Under the pieces are notes generated by a model, which was given only the letters and a program-made list of their open reading frames with translations, made no database searches and was not told where the DNA came from. 64,000 bases of DNA from an uncultured Draconibacterium sp. (GTDB lineage Bacteria; Bacteroidota; Bacteroidia; Bacteroidales; Prolixibacteraceae), in the NCBI RefSeq assembly GCF_963675065.1, contig NZ_OY775906.1, positions 1,776,001 through 1,840,000 on the forward strand. Direction: 5' to 3'. The translations under genes and the position numbers were made by a program. Below, piece after piece: positions 35,216 to 44,280 of this stretch. How positions within the stretch are numbered: position 1 is the stretch's first letter; every line of letters starts with the position of its first letter.

Positions 35216-37537
35216 TTAATACATCAACTTCAACTTCAGGTTCTCTTCTACTACAATTTTCCCCGAGTTTCTGATTTCGTTATTTGAGTGCGAATTATTT
35301 TTTGCGCCCCACAACAATGCCACTAGTTTAACCGGATTATTTTTAAAGGAATTGTCAGCAATATTTACATTAACTATACCACGTGTATTTAAAAGTATAC
35401 CATTCTCTTCACGGCCTCCGCAATTCGTAAACGTACTGTTTGTTACCAATAAGTTTCCTCCAATGGTCGACTCATCATATCCTCCCCTGTAATAATCGAT
35501 TACATTACTTTTTACTTTGTTGAACCTGCAATTATCAATCGTTAGAAATTCCACGTTGTAATCTCCATTATCATCGGTTTCTTCTGAAAGTTCAATGCCG
35601 TTATCACAGTTTAATATTTCACATTCAACGAATGTAATACTATCAGAAAACGACTCTTTATAGGCCTTCAGCACGTAGTTGAACTTTTCAATTCGACAGT
35701 CCTTTGCTTCAACATCATACAAAGCCGACATATTTTTTTGAAGTGATGCAAAGGCAAAATTATCTCCATTTCCTTCCAACAAAATGTTTTGAACCTTCAG
35801 CTTCCCGTTCGGATTCATTTGGAAGAGCGGGGTATTCTTTTCCCCTTTATAAACAATCTTTATTTCGGCATCTTCTGTGGCTGATTTTAAGGTAATTTCT
35901 TTATCAATGTCAAGCGGTGCGTCAATAGAATATTCTCCGGCTGCCAGCTTAATAATATCGCCACTGGATGCTTCTTTAATTTTTGCCTGTAAATTTCCGT
36001 CTTCTGCCGAAACCTTTAAAATCTTTGATTCTGCTTTCGGTTTTTCACTGGCAAACCAGTTGGCACCATATTTCGTTTTATCAAGAATTTCAGGATTCAC
36101 CAATGGCACATCGCACATTGCTCCCACCCGATTACTTTCGGTACGTGAATTACCCAGGATATCGGTGGTTATTGTTTCAAAATCGAAACCATTGTAGGTT
36201 TCTACATCACAAACCTGACTTGAAGGGGCATAAATGTAATCGGCAATTTTGTTCATGGTAAAATCGCAATAATCAAATGTATTTTGCTTTGCATAAGCCA
36301 TTTCCTTACTGTTAATCACATTACTTTTATAAGTAACTCCATCAATTTTATCATAAGCAATTACCGGAACCGAGACATTTTCAGAAGTATAGACAATGTT
36401 ATTGGCAACAACTGTTCTTACAGGCCGTGCAGAACGAATTTCTGAAGGAGGAAGTACTTCTGCCTGACTTAGGTTAGCACCAACACCAAAATGCCATGGC
36501 GATTTACAATCAATCCATGTGTTATAAGCAACTACAACGTCGGTTACCTGGTTGTAGCGGTTAAGTGGCGATTTTGGAATCCCATTCATAACAGCCAAAG
36601 GTGCCCTGAAGTTATTTCCTTTCAGGTTGTAGAAATAGTTATTTACCACCCAGTGCCCGGTATTTACAATACGAATACCGCCAATATTTTCGGAATTATC
36701 GTCGCCAATAAAATAGTTACCGTCAATCCAGCAGTAATTGCCGTGGCGCATTACCAAAGATCCCTCGCATTTGTAGAATACATTATTTCTGAACTCGTTG
36801 TAATTGGTTTTACTTGAGATTACTTCAACCTCACCATTACATCTGTCGAATAAATTATCGGCAACCAATGTATTACTTGGCGACATTGAGGTTCCGCTGT
36901 CTCCAATTTGCAGAGTCTCTCCGTGTGGGCCTCCTTTACGTGGACGTGGCCCAAAGTGGTTATTAATAATGCGGTGATGATTTCTTATACTTTCGTTTCC
37001 CTTTAAGAATACACGAACCGTTGGCCCCGAATTTGATTTACCGATAATGTTACAATTACTCAACTCGTTCTGTCTTCCCCAAAACTCAACCCAATGATCG
37101 GGCCTGTCGCGCTGAAGCTGGTTAAAATTGTCGATCACGCAGTTTGTAAAAACACAATTATTAGCCACTTTATTGTTCAAGCGGAACTCCACTACGGCAT
37201 TGTTTGGGGTAAAACCATTTCTGAAATACAGATCGCGAACCACCCAAAAGTCTCCACCATATTTAAGCGACGACTGTCCTTCAATATAAACTTCACCGGG
37301 AGTTTCTGCCCTAAGCACTATCGGATTTTCTTTTGTTCCGTTACCGGCTAGCTCAATTGTTACATCTTCCCAGATTCCGTTTGCAAGAACAATCTCGTCT
37401 CCTGCTTGCACCTCTTCAATGGCCTGTTTTAGTTCATTTTTATCCTGAACCTGTACTGTATTAACTTCTACTTGAGTTGTACACGCAAAAAGGATAAAAC
37501 CCAGTAGAATAGGAATTAGTTTTGTTGTATGCATCAT
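35216..37537 (-). CDS. PL6 alginate lyase, lipoprotein
   Basis: 773 residues from ATG 37537 (signal ILLGFILFAC); an upstream in-frame TTG start was rejected because it precedes the signal peptide. It is a right-handed beta-helix lyase: KNELKQAIEEVQAGDEIVL, repeated N-rich rungs, GPHGETLQIGDS, the likely catalytic Lys in VEVISSKTNYNEFRNN and Arg in GSLVMRHGNYCW. A second beta-helix region follows after about residue 520, giving the two-domain PL6 form. PL6 enzymes cleave alginate by beta-elimination, often MG or G blocks. Next to a KDG-type kinase gene (40 bp). Confidence 0.92.
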   Translation of the reverse strand: MMHTTKLIPILLGFILFACTTQVEVNTVQVQDKNELKQAIEEVQAGDEIVLANGIWEDVTIELAGNGTKENPIVLRAETPGEVYIEGQSSLKYGGDFWVVRDLYFRNGFTPNNAVVEFRLNNKVANNCVFTNCVIDNFNQLQRDRPDHWVEFWGRQNELSNCNIIGKSNSGPTVRVFLKGNESIRNHHRIINNHFGPRPRKGGPHGETLQIGDSGTSMSPSNTLVADNLFDRCNGEVEVISSKTNYNEFRNNVFYKCEGSLVMRHGNYCWIDGNYFIGDDNSENIGGIRIVNTGHWVVNNYFYNLKGNNFRAPLAVMNGIPKSPLNRYNQVTDVVVAYNTWIDCKSPWHFGVGANLSQAEVLPPSEIRSARPVRTVVANNIVYTSENVSVPVIAYDKIDGVTYKSNVINSKEMAYAKQNTFDYCDFTMNKIADYIYAPSSQVCDVETYNGFDFETITTDILGNSRTESNRVGAMCDVPLVNPEILDKTKYGANWFASEKPKAESKILKVSAEDGNLQAKIKEASSGDIIKLAAGEYSIDAPLDIDKEITLKSATEDAEIKIVYKGEKNTPLFQMNPNGKLKVQNILLEGNGDNFAFASLQKNMSALYDVEAKDCRIEKFNYVLKAYKESFSDSITFVECEILNCDNGIELSEETDDNGDYNVEFLTIDNCRFNKVKSNVIDYYRGGYDESTIGGNLLVTNSTFTNCGGREENGILLNTRGIVNVNIADNSFKNNPVKLVALLWGAKNNSHSNNEIRNSGKIVVEENLKLKLMY

Positions 37538-37577
37538 ATTTTCTTTTTGTATCAATTTTATTCTTCTATCATTCAAT

Positions 37578-38579
37578 TTACCTTCGAAGTGCTCCGGAGG
37601 TGTCTCCTTCCATTAAACTAAGCACGTTTTCCAGGGATACCATATTTACGTCACCGGGAACAGTATGTTTTAGTGCACAAGCAGCTGAAGCAAAGTTCAA
37701 GGCTTCAACATCATCATAATGCATTAATCCGTAGATCAGACCAGATGCAAAGGCATCGCCGGTACCAACGCGATCAATAACGTGGGTAATGTCTAATATT
37801 TCAGTTTTAATATATTCCTTCCCGTTCCACATCTTACCTTGTATTTGCTGGTGAGAAGCACTTACTGATTCCCTGTTTTTCCCAACCACTTTTTTAATCC
37901 TCGGGAAAGTTTCCATCAAAGCTTTAGCCGAAACCCGAAATTTTCCTCCCGGAGTACCGAGTCCGAACATTTCATGAATTTCGGTGCTGCTGGTTATTAC
38001 TATGTCACAATTTTGTACCAGCTCGGGCATTACTTCGTGCATGGTTTTACCATACTTCCACATATTTTTGCGCGAATTTATATCTCCAGAGACCGTGACA
38101 CCCATCTTGTTCGCGGTTTTAATTGCATCGAGACAACACATTGCAGTACCTTCAGAAATTGCGGGCGTAATACCTGTCCAATGAAACCAATCGGCATCCT
38201 TCAGAACATCTTCCCAATCTATCATCGACGGCTCAATTAAAGAGAAAGCCGAACCTTCGCGTTCGTAAATCACTTCGCTGGGCCGGTGTACTGCCCCTTT
38301 TTCCAGAAAATACATGCCCATTTTATCACCGCCATAAAAAACATGTTCGGTGCTTAGCCAATGCTGGCGAAGAAATTGAGTTGCAGCTTTCCCAAGGGCA
38401 TTATCGGGGAAACGTGTTACGTGAGCCGCTTTCATTCCAAGATAGGCACAAGAAATTGCCACATTTGCTTCGCCACCTCCATATACAAGTTCGAAAGACG
38501 TAGCTTGCGAAAACTTTGAATAGCCCGGAGGTGATAACCGCATCATTACTTCGCCAAATGTTATTAGTTTTTTTGTCAT
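37578..38579 (-). CDS. kdgK: 2-dehydro-3-deoxygluconokinase (PfkB family), copy 1
   Basis: 333 residues. PfkB motifs: ITFGEVMMRLSPPG, VYGGGEANVAISCAYLG, and the C-terminal signature DRVGTGDAFASGLIYGL with the catalytic Asp. Within an alginate operon, and upstream of a KDPG aldolase gene, it should phosphorylate 2-keto-3-deoxygluconate to KDPG. A second, clearly diverged kinase of the same family lies at 41437-42528. Confidence 0.88.
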   Translation of the reverse strand: MTKKLITFGEVMMRLSPPGYSKFSQATSFELVYGGGEANVAISCAYLGMKAAHVTRFPDNALGKAATQFLRQHWLSTEHVFYGGDKMGMYFLEKGAVHRPSEVIYEREGSAFSLIEPSMIDWEDVLKDADWFHWTGITPAISEGTAMCCLDAIKTANKMGVTVSGDINSRKNMWKYGKTMHEVMPELVQNCDIVITSSTEIHEMFGLGTPGGKFRVSAKALMETFPRIKKVVGKNRESVSASHQQIQGKMWNGKEYIKTEILDITHVIDRVGTGDAFASGLIYGLMHYDDVEALNFASAACALKHTVPGDVNMVSLENVLSLMEGDTSGALRR

Positions 38580-38643
38580 TCTATATGTTCAAATAGATTC
38601 GTTGTAAAACCTTACAGATATCTCGGAACCTCCAGGTTTTGAT

Positions 38644-39735
38644 CTAATCATTTTTAGTGAAATAGCCTTGATTTGACACAGCTTCATCACTTACAGTTAT
38701 ACTTGCTGTTTTAAACCAAACTTCAGCATAGTTGCCAGTTTCATACTGTTTTTGAATATCGCCACCAAACGTTTCAGCACCCGAACACCAGTTTTTATTT
38801 ACCTCGGGAGATAATCCATTGGTTTGATTGTAACAACCCAGTTTAAAGAAACAACCTTCACCAGCATAGGCATTTTCACGTTCTACTCCATCCTGACCAA
38901 TTGGTACAAACAGATTTTGAGTTTGCTCAGGAATATCAGCCGTTTTTATATATTCTGATTTTATTAAGTTTTTTGTAAAAGTTTTGGGTTCATGCCCTTC
39001 GCTGGTAAAAGTTAAGTACATCATACCATCTTTCACCTTTATTTCGTAACTAAATTCTTCACCCAAAGCAATACCATCCTCAGATTCTTCCGGGAAGGTA
39101 TTTACTTCACTACCAACAACAGAGAAGTCGTAGCCCCAAACAGCGGTTGAATAATCCCATCGTCCGGCATTATCATCACCTGCAGTATTAATTTCATAAT
39201 GCCAAAAGACCGAACCTTTGGAATGACCAGGGAATTTTTTGTAAAAGATTTTAAGCGGTTCGTTCTCATGCCCATCGGCACTATGAATTTGTCCCACAAC
39301 AACGGCATACGAAGCAGCAACTCTGGCATCACCGGTCGCCGATACATTCATTACTTTAAGTGTGGCTGTTAACTTATCATCAGCAGTTGCAGGATACCAT
39401 TTTTTTAATTGGGCCAACTCGGTTCTTGTATTGTTCGAAGTTCCGTGTGTATCTCCGGCATTAGGTGATTTAAAGACTACCCAATTGCCTTGCTCGTCGT
39501 TAGCCGTATAAAAGTAATCTTTGTGCTCATAGTCAATTGCCTGACCGACATTTGATCCATCACCCAAAATTAAATTCCAATGCTCGAAAAATGGAATAAC
39601 CTCACTGGCATATATAGTCTCTTCAGCTTCCTTTTTTTTGGATTCTTTAGCGGTATTTGAACAGCTATTTACTAGTACGACAAAACCTATTATTAGAATA
39701 GATTGATAGATTGGTATAGTTTTTTTGACTTTCAT
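38644..39735 (-). CDS. PL7 alginate lyase, lipoprotein (QIH type)
   Basis: 363 residues with lipoprotein signal (VVLVNSC). The three PL7 signatures are present: RTELAQ (R-[ST]-E-L), QIHSADG (QIH), and FFKLGCYNQ (YFKxGxYNQ variant with the catalytic Tyr). QIH enzymes commonly prefer G-containing blocks, while QVH ones prefer M. The beta-jelly-roll is followed by a short C-terminal extension. It lies 4 bp before the KDPG aldolase stop in operon order, so co-transcribed with the catabolic genes. Confidence 0.92.
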   Translation of the reverse strand: MKVKKTIPIYQSILIIGFVVLVNSCSNTAKESKKKEAEETIYASEVIPFFEHWNLILGDGSNVGQAIDYEHKDYFYTANDEQGNWVVFKSPNAGDTHGTSNNTRTELAQLKKWYPATADDKLTATLKVMNVSATGDARVAASYAVVVGQIHSADGHENEPLKIFYKKFPGHSKGSVFWHYEINTAGDDNAGRWDYSTAVWGYDFSVVGSEVNTFPEESEDGIALGEEFSYEIKVKDGMMYLTFTSEGHEPKTFTKNLIKSEYIKTADIPEQTQNLFVPIGQDGVERENAYAGEGCFFKLGCYNQTNGLSPEVNKNWCSGAETFGGDIQKQYETGNYAEVWFKTASITVSDEAVSNQGYFTKND

Positions 39736-39739
39736 TTTT

Positions 39740-40411
39740 CTATTTTTTCAACCGGTTGATGATTTCCAGAACCTCGGTACATTTATCCGTAATGTAGCCG
39801 TAGTTCTTTTCTGCCAATACCTCTTTTGGGAAAAGTTGCGATCCCATTCCTACACAAGTAACTCCAGCGTTAAACCATCCTTTTAAATTCTCTTCTGTTG
39901 GAGAAACACCTCCGGTTGGCATAATACTGGCCCAAGGCATTGGTCCTTTCACGGCTTTTACAAAGCTTGGTCCGCCCACCTGAGAACCTGGGAATATTTT
40001 TACAACCTCGGCTCCCAGCTCGTGTGCCTGGCCAATCTCGGTAACCGAACCACAACCCGGACTCCAGGCAATTTTGCGCTTGTTACAGACTTTTGCTGTG
40101 GCTTCATCAATTAAAGGAGCCACAACAAAGTTGGTCCCCAAAGCAATGTACATGGCTGCTGTGGCTTCGTCTACAATCGAACCTACCCCCATAATCATCT
40201 CCGGGCAATGTTCAATACTCCATTTATTTAATTCTGCAAAAAGCAGTGTGGCAAAATCGCCGCGATTAGTGAACTCGAATACTCGCGCTCCACCATCGTA
40301 ACAGGCTTTTACAACAGCCTTACATACTTCTATATCCTGATGATAAAACACCGGAACCATGCCGGTTTCTTTCATCTTTAATGCTACTTCTATTCTTGAA
40401 AATCTTGCCAT
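39740..40411 (-). CDS. eda: KDPG aldolase (bifunctional 4-hydroxy-2-oxoglutarate/KDPG aldolase)
   Basis: 223 residues. Features: GMVPVFYHQDIEVCKAVV, the Glu-containing strand VFEFTNRG, MGVGSIVDEATA, FVVAPLID, and the Schiff-base Lys region VVKIFPGSQVGGPSFVKAVKGPMPW, then PTGGVSPTEENLKGW. It splits KDPG to pyruvate and glyceraldehyde-3-phosphate, the last step of alginate monomer breakdown. It sits between PL7 and an SDR gene. Confidence 0.93.
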   Translation of the reverse strand: MARFSRIEVALKMKETGMVPVFYHQDIEVCKAVVKACYDGGARVFEFTNRGDFATLLFAELNKWSIEHCPEMIMGVGSIVDEATAAMYIALGTNFVVAPLIDEATAKVCNKRKIAWSPGCGSVTEIGQAHELGAEVVKIFPGSQVGGPSFVKAVKGPMPWASIMPTGGVSPTEENLKGWFNAGVTCVGMGSQLFPKEVLAEKNYGYITDKCTEVLEIINRLKK

Positions 40412-40446
40412 TTCTTAACTATTTACATGATTAATAATTTGATATT

Positions 40447-41208
40447 TTAGGCCGAATAGACCCCGCCATTAATATCGAGTGTTTCACCGGTAATAAATCC
40501 GTCGTATTCCGAAGCGAGAAAAACGACTGCACGCGCCACATCATCAGGATTACCTGCGCGCTGCAACGGAATAGATTCGATGGTTTTCATTGCAGACTCA
40601 TTTGTTGTATGTGTTGCGTGAAAAGTTGTTCCCTGGATAAATCCAGGAGCAACTGAATTTACCCTGATATTTTGCGCTGCCAGTTCTTTAGCCAGTGATC
40701 GGCTCCAGGTTAAAACGGCTCCTTTACACATTGAATATACCAACGAACCGGCATGGCCTCCAACACGCCCTGCTAAAGAAGAAACATTTACAATACTCGA
40801 TCCATCGGTCTGATTCAGATGTGGAATCATTTCTTTTGTCACCAACATCATTGTTGTTAGATTAATATCAATCAGCTTTTGCCAATAATCCAATTCAATA
40901 TCGCCAACAAAACTTCGCTTTACAAGTGAACCTGAGTTATTTATCAGAATATCAAAAGAGCCCATTGCTACAACAGCTTCACTCACGCATTTTCGAACTT
41001 CCTGTTCTTTGGTCAAATCTGCCTGCAAACAAATCGCCTTTTGGTTGTTTTCTTCTGCAATCTTTTTTAGCCTCATTGGCTCTTCATTAGAGCTGAAATA
41101 ATGCATGCAAACATTGCATCCTTCTTCTATGAGTGTTTTTGAAATAGCAGCCCCAATACCCTGAGAGCAACCTGTTATAAATGCGTTTTTACCTTTTAAT
41201 TTATTCAT
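40447..41208 (-). CDS. Short-chain dehydrogenase/reductase, copy 1
   Basis: 253 residues. Classical SDR: cofactor loop ITGCSQGIGAAISK, NNSGS, catalytic Ser in SIVNVSSLAGRVGG and YSMCKGAVLTWSRSLAKE (YxxxK), and a C-terminal ITGETLDINGG. It is in the alginate operon and could be a second reductase of the unsaturated uronate product or oxidise a related sugar. The other SDR, at 43443-44198, is the better candidate for the main DEH reductase. Confidence 0.8.
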   Translation of the reverse strand: MNKLKGKNAFITGCSQGIGAAISKTLIEEGCNVCMHYFSSNEEPMRLKKIAEENNQKAICLQADLTKEQEVRKCVSEAVVAMGSFDILINNSGSLVKRSFVGDIELDYWQKLIDINLTTMMLVTKEMIPHLNQTDGSSIVNVSSLAGRVGGHAGSLVYSMCKGAVLTWSRSLAKELAAQNIRVNSVAPGFIQGTTFHATHTTNESAMKTIESIPLQRAGNPDDVARAVVFLASEYDGFITGETLDINGGVYSA

Positions 41209-41352
41209 TGTTGTGTTGATTTATATTCGTTCTCTACTCTATGGTAATCCATTCATGATGCCTTTTCAAGCTACTGTTCTATTTACAGCGCATGAAACTT
41301 TTGCTTTTCAAACTACTTTTGTAGATGCGCTTTTTTGTTGTAGTCTTTGAAT

Positions 41353-41372
41353 CCCCGGGTTAAAACCCGGGG
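41353..41372. repeat. GC-rich perfect palindrome between operon blocks
   Basis: CCCCGGGTT and AACCCGGGG form a perfect 9 bp stem with two central bases, in an otherwise AT-rich 228 bp gap (41209-41436) between the SDR and the second kinase. A second small hairpin AGAC-TTCG-GTCT follows at 41414-41425. These look like REP-type intergenic elements or mRNA-end structures; neither has a T-run on the transcribed strand. Confidence 0.65.
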
Positions 41373-41436
41373 TTATTTAGATTAAACTCCATTGTAGTTC
41401 TATCCTAAGTGCTTCAGACTTCGGTCTTCCAGCTTT

Positions 41437-42528
41437 TTATCTATCTACACGTGCGCTTCCGCCTCCGATTATTTTTTCCACTTCAGATAAAGTAGCCATT
41501 GTAGTATCGCCAGGTGTTGTCATGGCTAAAGCTCCATGTGCAGCTCCATATTCTACAGCTTCTGCTCCGTCGTTAAATTCAAGGAAACCATAAATCAATC
41601 CTGATGCAAAACTATCGCCACCTCCAACACGATCCATTATTTCAAGATCTTCGCGGTGAACAGCTTCGTGTATTACGCCATCGGAATAACAAATTGCTCC
41701 CCATGAATTTACTGTTGCAGTTTTTACCGTTCGTAATGTTGTGGCTATTACTTTGAAATTTGGAAACTCTTTTATCGCATTTTCAATCATGCGTTTGTAG
41801 CCAGATAGATCTAATTCCTTCAGGTTTTCATCATTGCCGGCAACTTCCAAACCTAAACAGGCTGTAAAATCTTCTTCATTACCGATCATTACATCCACGT
41901 ATTTAGCAATTTCGCGGTTTACCTCCTGAGCCTTAGCTTCGCCACCAATAGCTTTCCAAAGTGAAGGACGATAGTTTAAATCGTAGGAAACAATTGTACC
42001 ATATTCTTTGGCAATTTTCACTGCCTCGATAACTGTTTCCGCTGCAGTTTCAGACAATGCTGCAAAAATACCGCCGGTATGCATCCAACGTACTCCTAGT
42101 GTTCCAAAAATATATTCCCAGTCAATATCTCCTGGTTTCAATTGAGACGCCGCTGTATTTCCACGATCGGAAACACCTTTGGCACCGCGAATACCAAAAC
42201 CTCTTTCTGTAAAGTTTAATCCGTTTCGTACGGTTCGGCCACAACCATCATAATCCATCCATTTTACAAATTGGGTATCCAATCCTCCCTGAAGCATAAA
42301 ATCTTCAATTAAGGCTCCTACTTCATTATCTGCAAGGGCAGTAATAATAGCAGTTCTTTTTCCAAAACATCTTCTCAGTCCACGTGATACGTTGTATTCG
42401 CCACCACCTTCCCAGGCTCTGAACTGACGGGCAGTTCTTATACGACCTTCTCCCGGATCAAGCCTAAGCATAACTTCACCCAGTGAAATGCAATCGTAAG
42501 TACATTCTGATTTTGATTTGATCTTCAT
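41437..42528 (-). CDS. PfkB-family sugar kinase, KDG kinase-like, copy 2
   Basis: 363 residues. Motifs: ISLGEVMLRLDPGEGRI, AWEGGGEYNVSRGLRRCFG, IVSYDLNYRPSLWKA, and DRVGGGDSFASGLIYGF. Note GGGD in the catalytic loop instead of the GTGD seen in copy 1. KDG kinase is the likely role given the locus, but the divergence from copy 1 allows a different keto-deoxy sugar acid substrate. The TauE-like gene lies 18 bp upstream in transcription order. Confidence 0.8.
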   Translation of the reverse strand: MKIKSKSECTYDCISLGEVMLRLDPGEGRIRTARQFRAWEGGGEYNVSRGLRRCFGKRTAIITALADNEVGALIEDFMLQGGLDTQFVKWMDYDGCGRTVRNGLNFTERGFGIRGAKGVSDRGNTAASQLKPGDIDWEYIFGTLGVRWMHTGGIFAALSETAAETVIEAVKIAKEYGTIVSYDLNYRPSLWKAIGGEAKAQEVNREIAKYVDVMIGNEEDFTACLGLEVAGNDENLKELDLSGYKRMIENAIKEFPNFKVIATTLRTVKTATVNSWGAICYSDGVIHEAVHREDLEIMDRVGGGDSFASGLIYGFLEFNDGAEAVEYGAAHGALAMTTPGDTTMATLSEVEKIIGGGSARVDR

Positions 42529-42546
42529 TTTTGTACTAATTATTAT

Positions 42547-43305
42547 TTATTGAAAAAACCACAATTTTATTGCCATTACTATGATGGCCAGAATTAGAAT
42601 AAGTCTTATCCATTTATCGCCCTTTTTCATGGTGAAGTGGCTTCCTAAATATCCACCCAACGATGTTCCAATGGCCAGTGCAAAACCAACTTTCCAGTTT
42701 ATGGCATCATTCAGGATAAAAACAATAATTGATGAAATACTAAATAACAGTGCCACAAAAACCTTAATGCTATTTGCATATTTTAGCGACAACTGATTTA
42801 TTCGTGACAATATCATAATCATCAAAAAGCCAATACCAACATGTATAAAACCACCGTAAATGCCGATAAAGAAAAAAAGGACCAAACTAACTGTCTTATT
42901 TTTCACAACCGGAATTATACTGTGTGATGCTGCTTTTTTATTCTTGAGTAAGATTGTAATGCCCGTGACAACCATAACAATTGATAATATCCGGTTAAAT
43001 AACTGGTCGTCCATATCTATTGCCAGAAGTGAGCCAAGAATCGAACCAATAATAGCTATCCCTCCTGCATATAAACTAAACGGATAGATAAATATGCCCT
43101 TTCGTGAAAAATTCGTAACAGCTACAATATTTTGTGCGATAATACCAATACGATTAGTACCGTTTGCCACAACCGGTGGTAGTCCTAAAAATATCATTAA
43201 CGGAAGTGTTATTAATGACCCTCCTCCGGCAACAACATTAATAAAACCGGCAACAACACCCGCTGCACTTAAAATTGCCAATTGTATAAAACTTAATTCA
43301 TTCAT
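42547..43305 (-). CDS. TauE/SafE-family membrane permease
   Basis: 252 residues from ATG 43305; an upstream TTG would add eight residues. About eight membrane helices and the TauE/SafE repeat motifs AAGVVAGFINVVAGGGSLITLP and IGIYGGFIHVGIGFLMI are seen. The family exports or imports small anions, often sulfur-containing or organic acids. Its presence between a KDG-type kinase and the DEH reductase suggests movement of an organic acid linked to uronate breakdown; unproven. Confidence 0.82.
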   Translation of the reverse strand: MNELSFIQLAILSAAGVVAGFINVVAGGGSLITLPLMIFLGLPPVVANGTNRIGIIAQNIVAVTNFSRKGIFIYPFSLYAGGIAIIGSILGSLLAIDMDDQLFNRILSIVMVVTGITILLKNKKAASHSIIPVVKNKTVSLVLFFFIGIYGGFIHVGIGFLMIMILSRINQLSLKYANSIKVFVALLFSISSIIVFILNDAINWKVGFALAIGTSLGGYLGSHFTMKKGDKWIRLILILAIIVMAIKLWFFQ

Positions 43306-43442
43306 CTTAAAAAAAACAGCCGAATACAACTACTTTATGTCAGAAGATTTTTGTGTATCCGGCTGTTGAAACTAACTAAACTAAACTATGCGAAAGGTGA
43401 TTTATATAAAGTACAAACCACCAAAAAATCTATTCTCTGGTT

Positions 43443-44198
43443 TTATATTCCCAGTGCCTGTCCACCACCAATCTGAATGGTTTCGGCAGTGATGAAAGAT
43501 GCAGCATCGCTTAATAAGAAAGAAATAACACCAGCCACTTCTTCCGGCTCACCTAATCGTCCTAATAACACACTGTTTTTCCAGGAAGCAAAAAGCTCTG
43601 GTTTAGTCGCTTTAATTTGCGCATGGAAGGGCGTATCGATAGTACCCGGCGAAACAGCATTTACTCTAATTCCATATTCTGCCAAATCTTTAGCCAAGGC
43701 ACGCGTAATTGATTGCACGCCACCTTTTGAAGCTGAATAAATACCGGCACCTGGTCCTGCTCCATTCCAGGCTGCATTCGAAGTATAGTTGATAATAGAT
43801 GCATTTTCACCCTTTTTAAGAAAAGGGATAGCTGCTCTTGAAGCATAAAAAACCGAATCCAAATTAAGAGCCATAACAAACTTGTATTGCTCATCAGTCA
43901 TTTCTTCAAAACGAGCTCTTACGCCAATACCTCCGGTATTGTTAATCAAAGCATCGATCTTCCCATACTTTTCGCCAATTTTTGTAATGTTTTCCGTTAC
44001 AGCTGCCGAGTCTGTCATGTCAAAGCCATAGTACTCTGCTGTAATTCCTTCAGCCGCTAACTCTTTTACTCTTTCAGCACCAGCTTCGTCTTCAATACCA
44101 TTTAAAACTACAGTATACCCATCTTTCCCTAATTGTTTTGCCACCGCAAAACCAATACCACCAGTTGCACCGGTAATTAATGCTACTTTTGAACTCAT
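43443..44198 (-). CDS. SDR reductase, probable 4-deoxy-L-erythro-5-hexoseulose uronate (DEH) reductase
   Basis: 251 residues. Classical SDR: ITGATGGIGFAVAKQLG, NNTGG, Ser in SIINYTSNAAWNG, YSASKGGVQSITRALAKD, and ITAETIQIGGGQ at the C-terminus. Reductases of this family adjacent to alginate lyases reduce DEH to 2-keto-3-deoxygluconate with NAD(P)H. Its placement near the MFS uptake transporter, KdgF and PL17 makes this the natural candidate. Confidence 0.82.
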   Translation of the reverse strand: MSSKVALITGATGGIGFAVAKQLGKDGYTVVLNGIEDEAGAERVKELAAEGITAEYYGFDMTDSAAVTENITKIGEKYGKIDALINNTGGIGVRARFEEMTDEQYKFVMALNLDSVFYASRAAIPFLKKGENASIINYTSNAAWNGAGPGAGIYSASKGGVQSITRALAKDLAEYGIRVNAVSPGTIDTPFHAQIKATKPELFASWKNSVLLGRLGEPEEVAGVISFLLSDAASFITAETIQIGGGQALGI

Positions 44199-44280
44199 AA
44201 TCTCTATTTTTTTAATGTTTTTATTTCAAGTTTCATCATTCTTTTAATTTGAGGGATGAAACTCATTATATTATTGATTT

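Noticed and set aside
35877..36817. Several plus-strand frames of about 90-110 residues inside PL6
   Set aside because: They mirror the repetitive beta-helix coding sequence on the other strand and show no independent features.
40447..41208. Naming the first SDR as a specific fatty-acid or glucose dehydrogenase
   Set aside because: SDR motifs do not determine substrate; only the locus context is informative.
41353..41372. GC-rich palindrome as a rho-independent terminator
   Set aside because: The stem is good but no T-run follows on the minus strand, which is the only transcribed strand here; listed as a repeat instead.
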